Shown: piece after piece, positions 43,781 through 52,378 of the stretch | How the letters are laid out: every line of letters starts with the position of its first letter | Position numbering within the stretch: position 1 is the stretch's first letter | DNA from: JACDAE01 sp963717195 | Lineage (GTDB): Bacteria > Chloroflexota > Ktedonobacteria > Ktedonobacterales > Ktedonobacteraceae | Direction: 5' to 3' | Assembly: GCA_963717195.1 (NCBI GenBank) | Contig: CAVQVR010000010.1 | Location: 372,001-436,000 of the forward strand | DNA: 64,000 nt | Translations under genes and position numbers: made by a program | Notes under the pieces: generated by a model | The model's database searches: none | The model's input: the letters and a program-made list of their open reading frames with translations, nothing else | What the model was told of the DNA's origin: nothing

Positions 43781-45278
43781 GATTTTTCGTCCCGTAATTG
43801 GGGGCTTCTTTCGTAATGATCACATCGTGCGGATGGCTCTCGCGCAGACCAGCACCCGTGATACGCACGAACTGCGTTTTCTCCTGCATATCCTTCACCG
43901 TAGCAGCTCCAGCATAGCCCATGGACTGCTGTAGACCGCCAACAAGCTGAAAGACAAGAGGACCAAGCATCCCTTTATAGGGAACCCGAGCCTCGATACC
44001 CTCAGCGATAAGATGGGTCTCATCTATGTCGCCCTGGAAGTAGCGATGCTTGCTATAACGACGCTGCTTCATAGCACCAATCGACCCCATACCTCGGTAG
44101 TCTTTGAAGCGCTCACCATGCGAGATAATGAGTTCACCGGGACTCTCATCGACTCCTGCAAGCAGGCTGCCGAGCATAACGGTGTCAGCGCCAGCGGCGA
44201 TAGCCTTAGCGATATCACCCGAGTACTGAATGCCACCATCGCCGATAATGGGAACGTTGTAGCGACGAGCAACACGGGCACAATCATAAATGGCGGTGAT
44301 CTGAGGCAGACCGATACCAGCAATGACGCGGGTTGTACAGATCGTTCCGGCACCGATACCAACTTTCACCGCGTCGGCACCCGCCTGGATCAGTTCTTCT
44401 GTAGCCTCTGCCGTGACAACATTGCCCGCAACGAGCTGGGCCTGTTTGCTGAAATGATCATGAATATTCGCCACGGCCTCGATGACCATGCGCGAGTGGG
44501 CATGAGACGTGTCAACGACCAGCACGTCAACGCCCTCTTCAACAAGGGCTGCGCAGCGATCCATATAATCTGGTCCCACGCCAATTGCAGCGGCAACGCG
44601 CAGGCGGCCATACTCATCTTTAGCGGCATGAGGATAGAGAATCTTCTTCTGGATATCCTTCATCGTGATCAGCCCTTTAAGCATGCCATGCTCGTCTACC
44701 ACTGGCAACTTTTCGATTTTATAGCGGTGGAGGCTATCACGAGCCTGCTCCAGCGTTGTCCCGACCGGAACAGTAATCAGGTGGTCGCGCGTCATCAATT
44801 CGGAGACGGGGCGCTCAAAGTCGGTCTCGAAGCGAATATCGCGGTTCGTCAGGATACCGACCAGCTTGCCATTTTCAGTAATGGGAATGCCAGAAATGTG
44901 AAAACGCTGCATGGCGCTGAGTGCATCTTGCAAGGAAGCATCCGACCCCATAGAGATTGGATCAGTGATCATGCCGGACTCGGAGCGTTTGACCTTGTCG
45001 ACCTCCTGGGCCTGGTCTTCAATAGATAAATTGCTATGAATAACACCAATGCCACCTTCACGCGCCAGAGCTATCGCCAACCGAGCCTCCGTTACGGTAT
45101 CCATGGCTGCACTCACAATAGGAACATTGAGCGTGATGGAGCGTGTGAAACGGGTCTGAGTGGAAACTTCACGAGGCAAGACGGAAGAGGCAGCAGGAAC
45201 TATCAGTACATCATCAAAGGTGAGCCCTTCTTTGGCAAACTTTTCTTCGAAAGTGCCTGGGTCGTGCGCCACAGACAT
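43776..45278 (-). CDS. guaB: Inosine-5'-monophosphate dehydrogenase
   Basis: 500 residues, normal length. A TIM-barrel interrupted by two CBS domains (about 105-225: MTRDHLITVPVGTTLEQARD and IEKLPVVDEHGMLKGLIT). The active-site loop GIGAGTICTTRVIAGIGLPQ carries the catalytic Cys, followed by the IMP-binding DGGIQYSGDIAKAIAAGADTVMLGS and the flap YKGMLGPL. It converts IMP to XMP with NAD+, the committed step to GTP. AAGGAGG before the ATG at 45278; the frame extends upstream to 45329 through a hairpin, so that start is rejected. The leader hairpin at 45299-45334 may control expression. Confidence 0.96.
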   Translation of the reverse strand: MSVAHDPGTFEEKFAKEGLTFDDVLIVPAASSVLPREVSTQTRFTRSITLNVPIVSAAMDTVTEARLAIALAREGGIGVIHSNLSIEDQAQEVDKVKRSESGMITDPISMGSDASLQDALSAMQRFHISGIPITENGKLVGILTNRDIRFETDFERPVSELMTRDHLITVPVGTTLEQARDSLHRYKIEKLPVVDEHGMLKGLITMKDIQKKILYPHAAKDEYGRLRVAAAIGVGPDYMDRCAALVEEGVDVLVVDTSHAHSRMVIEAVANIHDHFSKQAQLVAGNVVTAEATEELIQAGADAVKVGIGAGTICTTRVIAGIGLPQITAIYDCARVARRYNVPIIGDGGIQYSGDIAKAIAAGADTVMLGSLLAGVDESPGELIISHGERFKDYRGMGSIGAMKQRRYSKHRYFQGDIDETHLIAEGIEARVPYKGMLGPLVFQLVGGLQQSMGYAGAATVKDMQEKTQFVRITGAGLRESHPHDVIITKEAPNYGTKNR

Positions 45279-45298
45279 AATCAGGGTACCCTCCTTAT

Positions 45299-45334
45299 AA
45301 AAAAACGCCCAGCACGCGGTATCGCGCACGCTGG
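45299..45334 (-). terminator. Terminator-like hairpin in the guaB leader
   Basis: CCAGC and CGCG stems (45309-45334, loop GTAT, small internal loop) are followed on the minus strand by GCGTTTTTTT, then 10 bp later by the guaB ribosome site. This is the shape of an intrinsic terminator inside a leader, which suggests attenuation. It could instead end an upstream transcript. No known purine riboswitch core was recognised. Confidence 0.6.
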
Positions 45335-45533
45335 ACCTCCACCAATAGATAAACCAACGAGACTTTTACGTTCTATAATCTACTAATGCTAACCGTTTGG
45401 ATATTCATATTAGTGTAACACCTGGAAATGGTGCCGTCAAATTTTTTGCACGCTGGCTCGCTCTGCGCATGGGTTTGTTCACTTCGTTCACCGCACCCCA
45501 ATACCGTTCAGGTATGGAGAATGATGGAGAAAT

Positions 45534-46148
45534 GGGTAGGGGCGTCACCTTGCGTGCGCCCGCGTGGGGATGCACGATGCTGCTCAGGTACGCGGGCGCA
45601 CGCAAGGTGACGCCCCTACCCTGTTTCTCACCGTTTCCCTCAGAAGGATGCTGCTCAGGTACGCGGGCGCACGCAAGGTGACGCCCCTACCCTGTTTCTC
45701 ACCGTTTCCCCCAGAAGGATGCTGCTCAGGTACGCGGGCGCACGCAAGGTGACGCCCCTACCCTGTTTCTCACCGTTTCCCTCAGAAGGATGCTGCTCAG
45801 GTACGCGGGCGCACGCAAGGTGACGCCCCTACCCTGTTTCTCACCGTTTCCCCCAGAAGGATGCTGCTCAGGTACACGGGCGCACGCAAGGTGACGCCCC
45901 TACCCTGTTTCTCACCGTTTCCCTCAGAAGGATGCTGCTCAGGTACGCGGGCGCACGCAAGGTGACGCCCCTACCCTGTTTCTCACCGTTTCCCCCAGAA
46001 GGATGCTGCTCAGGTACACGGGCGCACGCAAGGTGACGCCCCTACCCTGTTTCTCACCGTTTCCCTCAGAAGGATGCTGCTCAGGTACGCGGGCGCACGC
46101 AAGGTGACGCCCCTACCCTGTTTCTCACCGTTTCCCCCAGAAGGATGC
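45534..46148. repeat. Family A palindrome whose right arm is amplified as eight 71-bp units
   Basis: The left arm GGGTAGGGGCGTCACC starts at 45534. From 45576, a unit GATGCTGCTCAGGTACGCGG...CGCCCCTACCC...CAGAAG repeats eight times with a period of exactly 71 bp (starts 45576, 45647, 45718, 45789, 45860, 45931, 46002, 46073; end 46143). Units alternate between CCCTCAG and CCCCCAG at their ends, and in the second half alternate ACGCGG with ACACGG, so a 142-bp dimer seems to have been amplified. No gene is in the array. It lies between guaB and xylB. Confidence 0.95.
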
Positions 46149-46157
46149 AGACCCACA

Positions 46158-46166
46158 TGATATAAT
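46158..46166 (+). promoter_or_regulatory. Extended -10 promoter of xylB
   Basis: TGATATAAT directly after the repeat array, 59 bp before the ATG at 46225. The -35 position would fall inside the last repeat unit's edge, so array changes could affect it. Confidence 0.5.
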
Positions 46167-46224
46167 GCCGCTAAGACACTTCCATAACGCCTGAAATAAT
46201 GCAGAAAGACGTAATCCAAAACAA

Positions 46225-47661
46225 ATGGCCCTACTAGGCATCGACCTGGGCACCAGTTCAGTCAAGGTCACAATCCTGGATACGCAGGGACACACCCTGA
46301 GTCTGAGTAAAGTGGGTTATACGGTTATGGCCCCACAACCAGGATGGTCCGAAAGTGACCCCAACGAATGGTGGTCCGCCACGGTATCCGCCATACAAGC
46401 AGCCATCGCACAGGCTCCCCATATCGAGATTACCGCTATCGGCCTCTCCGGGCAGATGCATGGTGTGATCCTCACGGACGAGGAAGGGCTACCTGTACGA
46501 CCAGCAATGCTCTGGGCCGACACCCGTGCACAAAATGAGCTCGAACTCTACCGAACCCTACCCACCCCTCTCTTAGAGCGCCTGGCGAATCCATTGGTAC
46601 CCGGCATGGCTGGCCCGATGCTGCTCTGGCTGGCACAGCATGAAGCGTCCTCTTATGGAAAGGCACGCTGGGCACTACAGCCAAAGGATTGGCTACGCTT
46701 GCGTCTGACCGATGAGGTAGCCACCGATCCCAGCGATGCCTCGGCTACCCTGCTCTATGATCTGCAAGCTGATAGTTGGGCGGATAACGTCATCGCTACC
46801 CTTAACTTGAAACGCCATCTACTCCCACCAATTCTACCTTCCGGAGCTATCGCCGGTCGCCTCTCGGCAAGAGCCGCTAAAGCATCTGGCCTCCCTGCTG
46901 GATTGCCTGTGGCAACCGGGGCGGCTGATACGGCGGCGGCAATGCTGGGCACTGGCTTGCTTACGCCAGGTCCAATTCAATTGACGCTGGGCACCGGAGC
47001 ACAACTTGTACAGCTCCGCTCTGAACCGAGAGCCGACCAGACAATGCGCACCCATCTCTACCGGGCCGCCGACGGTGCCAACTGGTATGCGATGGCGGCT
47101 GTACAAAATGCCGGACTCGCGCTCAACTGGGTGCGCGAGATGCTCAACGCGACCTGGGATAACGTTTACGCGAGTGCTGCTTCCGTGTCTCCTGGTGCCG
47201 ATGGTCTGCTCTTTTTGCCTTACCTGACCCGAGAGCGCCCACATCATCCCGTTCCCTCTAGCACTGGCGCGTTCCTCGGTCTGCGTATCGATCATCGACG
47301 TGAGCATCTCCTGCATGCCGCGCTCGAAGGCGTTGCATTTGGCATCCGTGTCGCCCTGGAAGCGCTTCCCACTACGAGCAAGTCAACTACCCTGCGCCTG
47401 GCCGGAGGCGGTAGTGAGCATCCCGCCTGGCGTCAGATGCTCGCCGACATCCTGAACCGCGAACTGCTCACCGTCGATACCCCTGCCGCCTCCGCACGAG
47501 GGGCCGCCTTGCTTGGCGGTATTGCCAGTGGTATATGGGTCGATGCCCTGGAAACAGCTTCGCTAGCTCCGCGCACTTCTCTTGTTGCCACTCCCGAACC
47601 AGAGCGTGTGACAGCGTATAACAAGGTGTATGCAAGGTATGTGGAAGCTATTAATAGATAA
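46225..47661 (+). CDS. xylB: Xylulokinase (FGGY family)
   Basis: 478 residues with the two ATPase-fold domains. The N-terminal phosphate motif LLGIDLGTSSVKVTI, the XylB-type SGQMHGVILTDEEG substrate segment and the catalytic Asp in TGAADTAAAMLGTG are present. FGGY motifs appear as LRLAGGGSEHPAWRQMLADILN near 395. It phosphorylates D-xylulose to xylulose-5-phosphate for the pentose phosphate route. No xylose isomerase or transporter is nearby. Ribosome site is weak. The catalytic region has GAADT in place of the more usual GGGDN. Confidence 0.92.
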   Translation: MALLGIDLGTSSVKVTILDTQGHTLSLSKVGYTVMAPQPGWSESDPNEWWSATVSAIQAAIAQAPHIEITAIGLSGQMHGVILTDEEGLPVRPAMLWADTRAQNELELYRTLPTPLLERLANPLVPGMAGPMLLWLAQHEASSYGKARWALQPKDWLRLRLTDEVATDPSDASATLLYDLQADSWADNVIATLNLKRHLLPPILPSGAIAGRLSARAAKASGLPAGLPVATGAADTAAAMLGTGLLTPGPIQLTLGTGAQLVQLRSEPRADQTMRTHLYRAADGANWYAMAAVQNAGLALNWVREMLNATWDNVYASAASVSPGADGLLFLPYLTRERPHHPVPSSTGAFLGLRIDHRREHLLHAALEGVAFGIRVALEALPTTSKSTTLRLAGGGSEHPAWRQMLADILNRELLTVDTPAASARGAALLGGIASGIWVDALETASLAPRTSLVATPEPERVTAYNKVYARYVEAINR

Positions 47662-47694
47662 ACGGCGATATCGTTCAAATAAGACGAATGATCG

Positions 47695-47758
47695 GTGCCA
47701 AAGTCCCCCGCGTACGGACCACCTTTAGGGCGCCCAGCGCGTAGGGACGCGATAAAGG
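47695..47758. repeat. Partial GTAGGGAC-type repeat (family D)
   Basis: GGACCACCTTTAGGGCG matches, inverted, ACGCCCTAAAGGTGGTCC at 51627-51644, followed by GTAGGGACGCGATAAAGG. It forms the left flank and target of the MITE. Confidence 0.6.
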
Positions 47759-48070
47759 CATTGACTCCAACAAATTACAGAAAGGCAAGAGAATCAAGCA
47801 TCGTGTGCCTGAAATACCCCCGTCACCGTAGGGACCCGATTATGCTGTTTAAAAAAATACTATGGATATCTGTACCACCGAACAAAACCACGATCAGGGT
47901 ATCCAGGTTATTTATTGAAAGTGCATTATCGCGTCCGGCAATTCATCGAATGGGAACCTTCTCGATGAATTGCCGGACGCGATAAATCGGGTCCCTACGG
48001 TATTTGCAGCAGTGAGCAATAAAATGTTTGCACCTTGTCAATGTCCTTCTGTAATTTGTTGGAGTCAATG
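47759..48070. mobile_element. MITE with 24-bp inverted ends and 8-bp target duplication
   Basis: 312 bp. The left end CATTGACTCCAACAAATTAC(AGAA) is exactly inverted at the right end. The 8 bp GATAAAGG occur directly before (47751-47758) and after (48071-48078), a perfect target-site duplication. Inside are a GTAGGGACCCGAT ... ATCGGGTCCCTAC palindrome (about 47830-47999) and unique sequence with no gene. It is non-autonomous; no matching transposase is in the window. Confidence 0.88.
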
Positions 48071-48280
48071 GATAAAGGTGGGGCGTACACCATGGGCACT
48101 TTCCATAAAATGTTTTATTCACCATCCACAACCCTTCAGAAAAATCTATATGTATCGATAGATATATGTAGATATATGAATGTGGAAGGCCATCAGGGCG
48201 GCCTACAATGGGCGATGGAATACTCTCTTCCACATTCGCTTCTTCGTTCTCTATCTCTATCCATTGGGAAGGAAAGCTGT

Positions 48281-50095
48281 ATGATCTCACATCCTTCAGG
48301 TGCTCCTCAATCTAATCTATCGACGGATCAAGAAAACGTGAGCGTGGCACGCGCTTACTTGCGCCTCATGCTTGGAAGCGATGCTCACGTTGCTATGCAT
48401 CACAATGCTGGGCGCTGGGATCAGGCGTGCAGAGCTTTACATGCCGCTCATGAGATCGGTGGACGCGAAGCTGCTCGTAAGGCATTCAATACCCTGTGCA
48501 AAGACGACCCCAGCTTGATAACCCTCGTCTCTACTGAAGAGAGGACAATTCCCGCTCCAGTTGCGCCCGTCCCATCAACAATTCCTCCGCTTGCACCCGT
48601 CCCGTCAGCGACCCCTCCGGCGGTGCCCGTCCCATCGACGACGAGCCCTGTTGAACTATCGTCGGCTCCCGGTGGCGAACACACGACGAATGACGCGCCT
48701 TCCACTTCGCTCGCCTTTAAGCCTCTGCCACCTGAAGCTCGTGTTGCGGAAGAACTGGGTACCACCGCCAGTCCCTGGCTCGATGCGTATATTGATTTTA
48801 GCAAGAAGTGGTCACCGCGTGGCTATGAGGGCTTTCATGAAGCAACAGCACTGTGGATTCTCTCAACGGTTGCCGCACACCGCGTTATGCTACCGATGGG
48901 CGATAAGTATTACACGCCTCTGCTGATCGTCCTGGTCGGACGGACAGGACTCTTCGCCAAATCTACGACGGCGAAAATCGGACGCGCCATCTTGAAGAGC
49001 GCTAACCTCGATTGGTTTCTTGCTCCCGACGATGCAACACCGCAGAAATTTATTAGTGAGATGGCAGGGTACATTCCAGGCAATTACGGCTCCATGTCTC
49101 CTAAAGCACAGGAACAGTGCGAAAACCAACTGGCCTTCGCGGGCCAGCGCGGCTGGTTTTACGACGAGTTTGGTCAGATCATCGCCTCCATTCTGAAGGA
49201 AGGCATCATGTCCGACTTCCGAGGTATCCTTCGTCGCCTGGATGACTGCTACGATTGCTACAAATATGCAACGATCTCGCGTGGCGTCGAGATCGTGGAT
49301 AATCCTTACCTGGCGCTACTGGGAAGTATGACGCCCGACGATCTGGGGAAAGCGGCGAAAAGTGGCAGCTCATTGTGGGGTGACGGCTTTCTGGCACGCT
49401 TCGCCTTTGTGACGCCGCCCGCTGGTACCAGCGGGATAGGTCGTTTCCCTGAGGGATTACGCGTGGTGCCAGAAAGCCTCTCGACACACTTGCGCGTATG
49501 GCACACGCAACTGGGCATTCCACCCCTTGTGGTCACTCCCATCCTCGATAAGCGGGGCAACCCAACGGATCAATACAAGTTCGAGCGTGGCCCTCTCCCT
49601 GAACAGCGCTGCAAACCAGGTCGTGGCGTTATGGAAGCTTACTACACCTACAGCGATGCCCTCATCTCGTTGCGTGCCGCAACCAACAAGAACCGCGACC
49701 TGGACGGCAACTACATCCGTTTCGCCAGTAAAGCCCTACGCATCGCCATGCTGCTCGCCTCTCTGGAAAATGATGGGCACATCGAACTGCGTCACTGGGC
49801 ACGCGGCCAGGCCATTAGCGAACGCTGGCGCGCAAACGTACACGAGCTGTTCGCACAGGCCAATGAAGCCTCCGCCGATGAAAACGAGATCATGGAGGAG
49901 AAAATCCTGGCAATTATTGAGAAATTGAAACAGGCATCGGTACGTGAGATCAGACAACGGATTTACGGAATTGATGCGATCCGGCTACGTGCAAAGGTGC
50001 AAGATTTAGCACAAGCAGGTATGCTAGAGGAGGTTACATGTGACAAGACCATACGATATCGTCTTCCTGCTCCCTCAGCACCCGTAGAGGCGTAG
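48281..50095 (+). CDS. DUF3987-type P-loop ATPase (replication module)
   Basis: 604 residues from the ATG at 48281, which has GGAAGGAAAG before it; the frame is open into the MITE but that part is not gene-like. Residues about 1-80 are a small helical domain, 90-140 a Pro/Val/Ala linker (PVPSTIPPLAPVPS). The body has a Walker A-like GRTGLFAKSTTAK near 225, FYDEFGQI as the Walker B-like acid and a winged-helix end (SVREIRQRIYGIDAIRLR). This matches DUF3987/YfjI-like proteins found beside primases in plasmids, phages and satellites, where they act like replicative helicases. The stop TAG lies in the octamer repeats at 50084-50107. Partner: primase at 50493. Confidence 0.8.
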   Translation: MISHPSGAPQSNLSTDQENVSVARAYLRLMLGSDAHVAMHHNAGRWDQACRALHAAHEIGGREAARKAFNTLCKDDPSLITLVSTEERTIPAPVAPVPSTIPPLAPVPSATPPAVPVPSTTSPVELSSAPGGEHTTNDAPSTSLAFKPLPPEARVAEELGTTASPWLDAYIDFSKKWSPRGYEGFHEATALWILSTVAAHRVMLPMGDKYYTPLLIVLVGRTGLFAKSTTAKIGRAILKSANLDWFLAPDDATPQKFISEMAGYIPGNYGSMSPKAQEQCENQLAFAGQRGWFYDEFGQIIASILKEGIMSDFRGILRRLDDCYDCYKYATISRGVEIVDNPYLALLGSMTPDDLGKAAKSGSSLWGDGFLARFAFVTPPAGTSGIGRFPEGLRVVPESLSTHLRVWHTQLGIPPLVVTPILDKRGNPTDQYKFERGPLPEQRCKPGRGVMEAYYTYSDALISLRAATNKNRDLDGNYIRFASKALRIAMLLASLENDGHIELRHWARGQAISERWRANVHELFAQANEASADENEIMEEKILAIIEKLKQASVREIRQRIYGIDAIRLRAKVQDLAQAGMLEEVTCDKTIRYRLPAPSAPVEA

Positions 50096-50410
50096 AGGCG
50101 TAGAGGTAGGTACCCTCTAAAATCAACAGTATACCATCCTTACCTATATATGATGATATATATAGGTAAGGATAGGTATTTTTATCAAATACACACATTT
50201 TTTCTTAAAAAGTATATACAAACAAAAAAGACTCTCTATGTGGTACAGGTAGAACAACATCAAGTGGTGAAGGCTTGGCGAAATGAGCGTAAATCTGTGT
50301 GGTTTATTGGCCTCGTCCACCATTTGTTGTGGCTCTACCGTGGTACAGAATGCCATCAACATTTCTTTTGTTTGGAAGAGATACCCACCTCTACGCCTCT
50401 ACGCCTCTAC
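50084..50410. other. Origin-like intergenic region with inverted triple octamers
   Basis: GTAGAGGC-GTAGAGGC-GTAGAGGT at 50084-50107 is repeated exactly in inverted form at 50387-50410 (24 of 24). Between them lies a hairpin with 16-bp perfect arms (50136-50151, 50158-50173; ATCCTTACCTATATAT), then A+T-rich DNA with a T-tract. A second looser inverted repeat (GGTAGA...GTGGTG, about 50250-50332) is also present. The arrangement of direct octamers, an A+T-rich stretch and a large hairpin between an ATPase and a primase gene recalls plasmid or satellite replication origins. It could also be an insertion with terminal repeats, or a terminator. No gene is seen here. Confidence 0.65.
50131..50184 (+). 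terminator. Strong hairpin after the DUF3987 gene
   Basis: The 16-bp hairpin of the intergenic region is extended by ATACC/GGTAT and followed by TTTTT, so besides any origin role it should stop transcription 40-90 bp after the DUF3987 stop. Confidence 0.6.
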
Positions 50411-50492
50411 GCCTGGCGTTGGGAACAATGTTCATTTGGGGCGACACGGGCTTATTATCTCATGTATCACAACATAAAAGGAGCACGACAGC

Positions 50493-51530
50493 ATGAACCT
50501 GTTTGAGTTAGTCAGCCAGAACACCAGTTTGCGGCGGGTTGCTTCGACTCGTGGAGGCGAGTATGCCGGTCCATGTCCTTTTTGCGGCGGCAAGGATCGC
50601 TTCCGCGTCTGGCCCCACGCGGAGAAACCTGGCTTCTGGTGCCGAGGTTGTGGCAAACGGGGAGACGCCATTCAGTACCTCCGTGAGCGCGATGGCCTCT
50701 CATTTCGCGAGGCTCAGACCGCAACGCAGGCATTATTTGAAGAGGCTCTTCCCGTGCAGCAGATGACAGGCGTGAAGAGGGCCGCGAAACCCGTAAAACC
50801 TGCCTGCCCGCTCTCCAACGATGGCAGTCCGAGCTGGGAATGGCAGACGGAGGCGAAAATACTCTGTCGCCTGGCATGCCGCACGCTCTGGAGTCCTGAA
50901 GGCTGCAAGGCTCTCGCCTACCTGCGCAATCGCCGCCTCAGCGACGACACTATCCGCAAGGCTCTGCTTGGCTACCTGCCAGAAACCACCTATGCAACCG
51001 CTCAAGCCTGGGGCCTTGCCAGCGATGAGAAACGTGTCTGGCAACCAGCCGGCATTGTTATCCCCTGGATTGTGAACGGCAGCATCTGGGGTCTGCGCAT
51101 TCGCAGTGTTCTGCCAGGTGAGATGTATCGTTATGTCCAGATACGTGGTAGTCGGAACGCGCTCTACCGGGCCGAAACGTTACGCCTTGATGTGCCCGCG
51201 ATGCTGGTTGAGGGCGAATTTGATGCGCTCTCGATTGCGCAGCAGGTTGGTGATAAGCTTGCCGTTGTGGCAAGTGGTTCGACGGAGGGTGCGCGTCATC
51301 CTCTCTGGCAGGTGCACCTGGCACTGGCGACGGGCGTTCTGATCTCGTTCGATGCAGATGAGGCGGGCGATAAGGCGTCCCAGTGGTGGCTACAACGGCT
51401 CGAAAATGCTCAGCGCTGGCGTCCCTGCTGGGAGGATGGAAACACGCTCCTGCAGGATGATTTCGCCCTGGACACCTGGGCCGCATTGGGCATCAAGCAC
51501 CTCCAGCAGACATCTGGCCCCAGAGCGTAG
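50493..51530 (+). CDS. CHC2 zinc-finger / TOPRIM DNA primase
   Basis: 345 residues. The CHC2-type zinc finger is at about 27-53 (GPCPFCGGKDRF ... FWCRGCGKRGD). The middle is a DnaG-like linker (LAYLRNRRLSDDTIRKALLGYLPE). The TOPRIM fold has the acidic pair LVEGEFDALS and FDADEAGDKAS near 232 and 285. It lacks the C-terminal DnaB-binding part, as mobile-element primases often do. It should make RNA primers in partnership with the DUF3987 ATPase upstream. AAAAGGAG precedes the ATG. The stop TAG comes from a GTAGGGACC repeat end (51527-51535). Confidence 0.9.
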   Translation: MNLFELVSQNTSLRRVASTRGGEYAGPCPFCGGKDRFRVWPHAEKPGFWCRGCGKRGDAIQYLRERDGLSFREAQTATQALFEEALPVQQMTGVKRAAKPVKPACPLSNDGSPSWEWQTEAKILCRLACRTLWSPEGCKALAYLRNRRLSDDTIRKALLGYLPETTYATAQAWGLASDEKRVWQPAGIVIPWIVNGSIWGLRIRSVLPGEMYRYVQIRGSRNALYRAETLRLDVPAMLVEGEFDALSIAQQVGDKLAVVASGSTEGARHPLWQVHLALATGVLISFDADEAGDKASQWWLQRLENAQRWRPCWEDGNTLLQDDFALDTWAALGIKHLQQTSGPRA

Positions 51531-51647
51531 GGACCAGATTTATCGCTTCCTCCGTACAGACCCGATTTATCGCGTCCGCTCCCCATGCCCATCAAGGGCC
51601 CATTGGGTCCATTGTTGGCAACCAGACGCCCTAAAGGTGGTCCCTAC
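51527..51647. repeat. GTAGGGACC-ended repeat (family D)
   Basis: Ends GTAGGGACC (51527) and GGTCCCTAC (51647) with mostly unpaired DNA between. It carries the same ACGCCCTAAAGGTGG block as 47720-47735 and supplies the primase stop codon. Confidence 0.65.
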
Positions 51648-51678
51648 ACGGACGAATTACGGCTCTCCATCGTAAGAG

Positions 51679-51805
51679 GCATGGGGGTGTTACCTTATGT
51701 GCACCCAATATCGTCTAGGGAAGAATAATAATCGGGGCCCTACCCTGGCGAGAGACGATGTTTTTCCCTTAAACGGTATTGGGCGCACAAGGTAACACCC
51801 CATGC
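51679..51805. repeat. Palindrome with GCATGGGGGTGTTACC ends
   Basis: Left arm 51679-51710 and right arm 51777-51805 pair over about 30 bp with few mismatches (GTGCACCCAATA / TATTGGGCGCAC). The 66-nt centre contains AGGGAAGAATA and CCCTACCCTGGCGAGAGACG, related to the eroded copy at 12349-12522. Confidence 0.82.
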
Positions 51806-51836
51806 CCGAATAGACTTATATATTTCTATCTATCAG

Positions 51837-52004
51837 CTAGAGTCTGCCTCTGCCACGGCTACCCATAACCAGGTTCCAGACAACCACAATTATAGCTATT
51901 ACAAGTAAAATGTGGATCAGGCCACTACCAATGTGGAACACCAGGAAACCAAGCAACCACAATACGAAGAGAATAACTGCAATCGTCCAAAGGATACCTA
52001 CCAT
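51837..52004 (-). CDS. Lmo0937-family small membrane protein
   Basis: 55 residues with two membrane helices (ILWTIAVILFVLWLLGFLVF and IHILLVIAIIVVVWNLVMG) and a short basic end (SRGRGRL). This is the exact pattern of the small Lmo0937 family, widespread stress-associated membrane proteins of unknown role. AGAAGGAG lies 7 bp before the ATG at 52004. It stands alone between repeats. Confidence 0.85.
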   Translation of the reverse strand: MVGILWTIAVILFVLWLLGFLVFHIGSGLIHILLVIAIIVVVWNLVMGSRGRGRL

Positions 52005-52155
52005 GATTTCAACTCCTTCTTGATCGAACTATTATTATTCCTCACCTGATTGGTAGCGGGGCTGTCCTTCCTATTACTACAACCCCTTCCTCGCCAATCG
52101 TTAACCTTGTATATTAGACACGTACCACCGATCAAAAAAGTTTTAGACATGTCAA

Positions 52156-52253
52156 TTTTGTGCGTAGGGGCGTCACCTTGCGTGCGCCCGCGTGCCCTGA
52201 ACATTGTTTATTGGCACGCGGGCGCACGCAAGGTGACGCCCCTACGCACAAAA
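52156..52253. repeat. GTAG-headed palindrome, 41-bp perfect arms, upstream of the RAYT gene (family A)
   Basis: Arms 52156-52196 and 52213-52253 are exact complements, loop 16 nt. Outer ends are TTTTGTGCGTAGGGGCG and complement. This is the longest perfect palindrome in the window and lies 126 bp before the transposase start. Confidence 0.95.
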
Positions 52254-52378
52254 TATTATTATTTTTATTGATTTATATCAAAAATAAACAAAAGTTCCTA
52301 TTGTTTTATTAAAAATAGAGAGTAAAATGTAATAATAGACGTAAATACGTGGCATATTACATAAAAGAATGTAAAAGC

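Noticed and set aside
44013..45029. 338-codon open frame opposite guaB
   Set aside because: It is the antisense of a highly conserved gene, has no ribosome site and no recognisable domain.
45397..45752. Small open frames such as GASPCVRP...GDA...
   Set aside because: These peptides are translations of family A palindromes and recur wherever a copy lies.
45576..46143. Regular array that could be taken for CRISPR
   Set aside because: The whole 71-bp unit is conserved with no variable spacers, the unit is one arm of a palindrome, and no cas gene is present.
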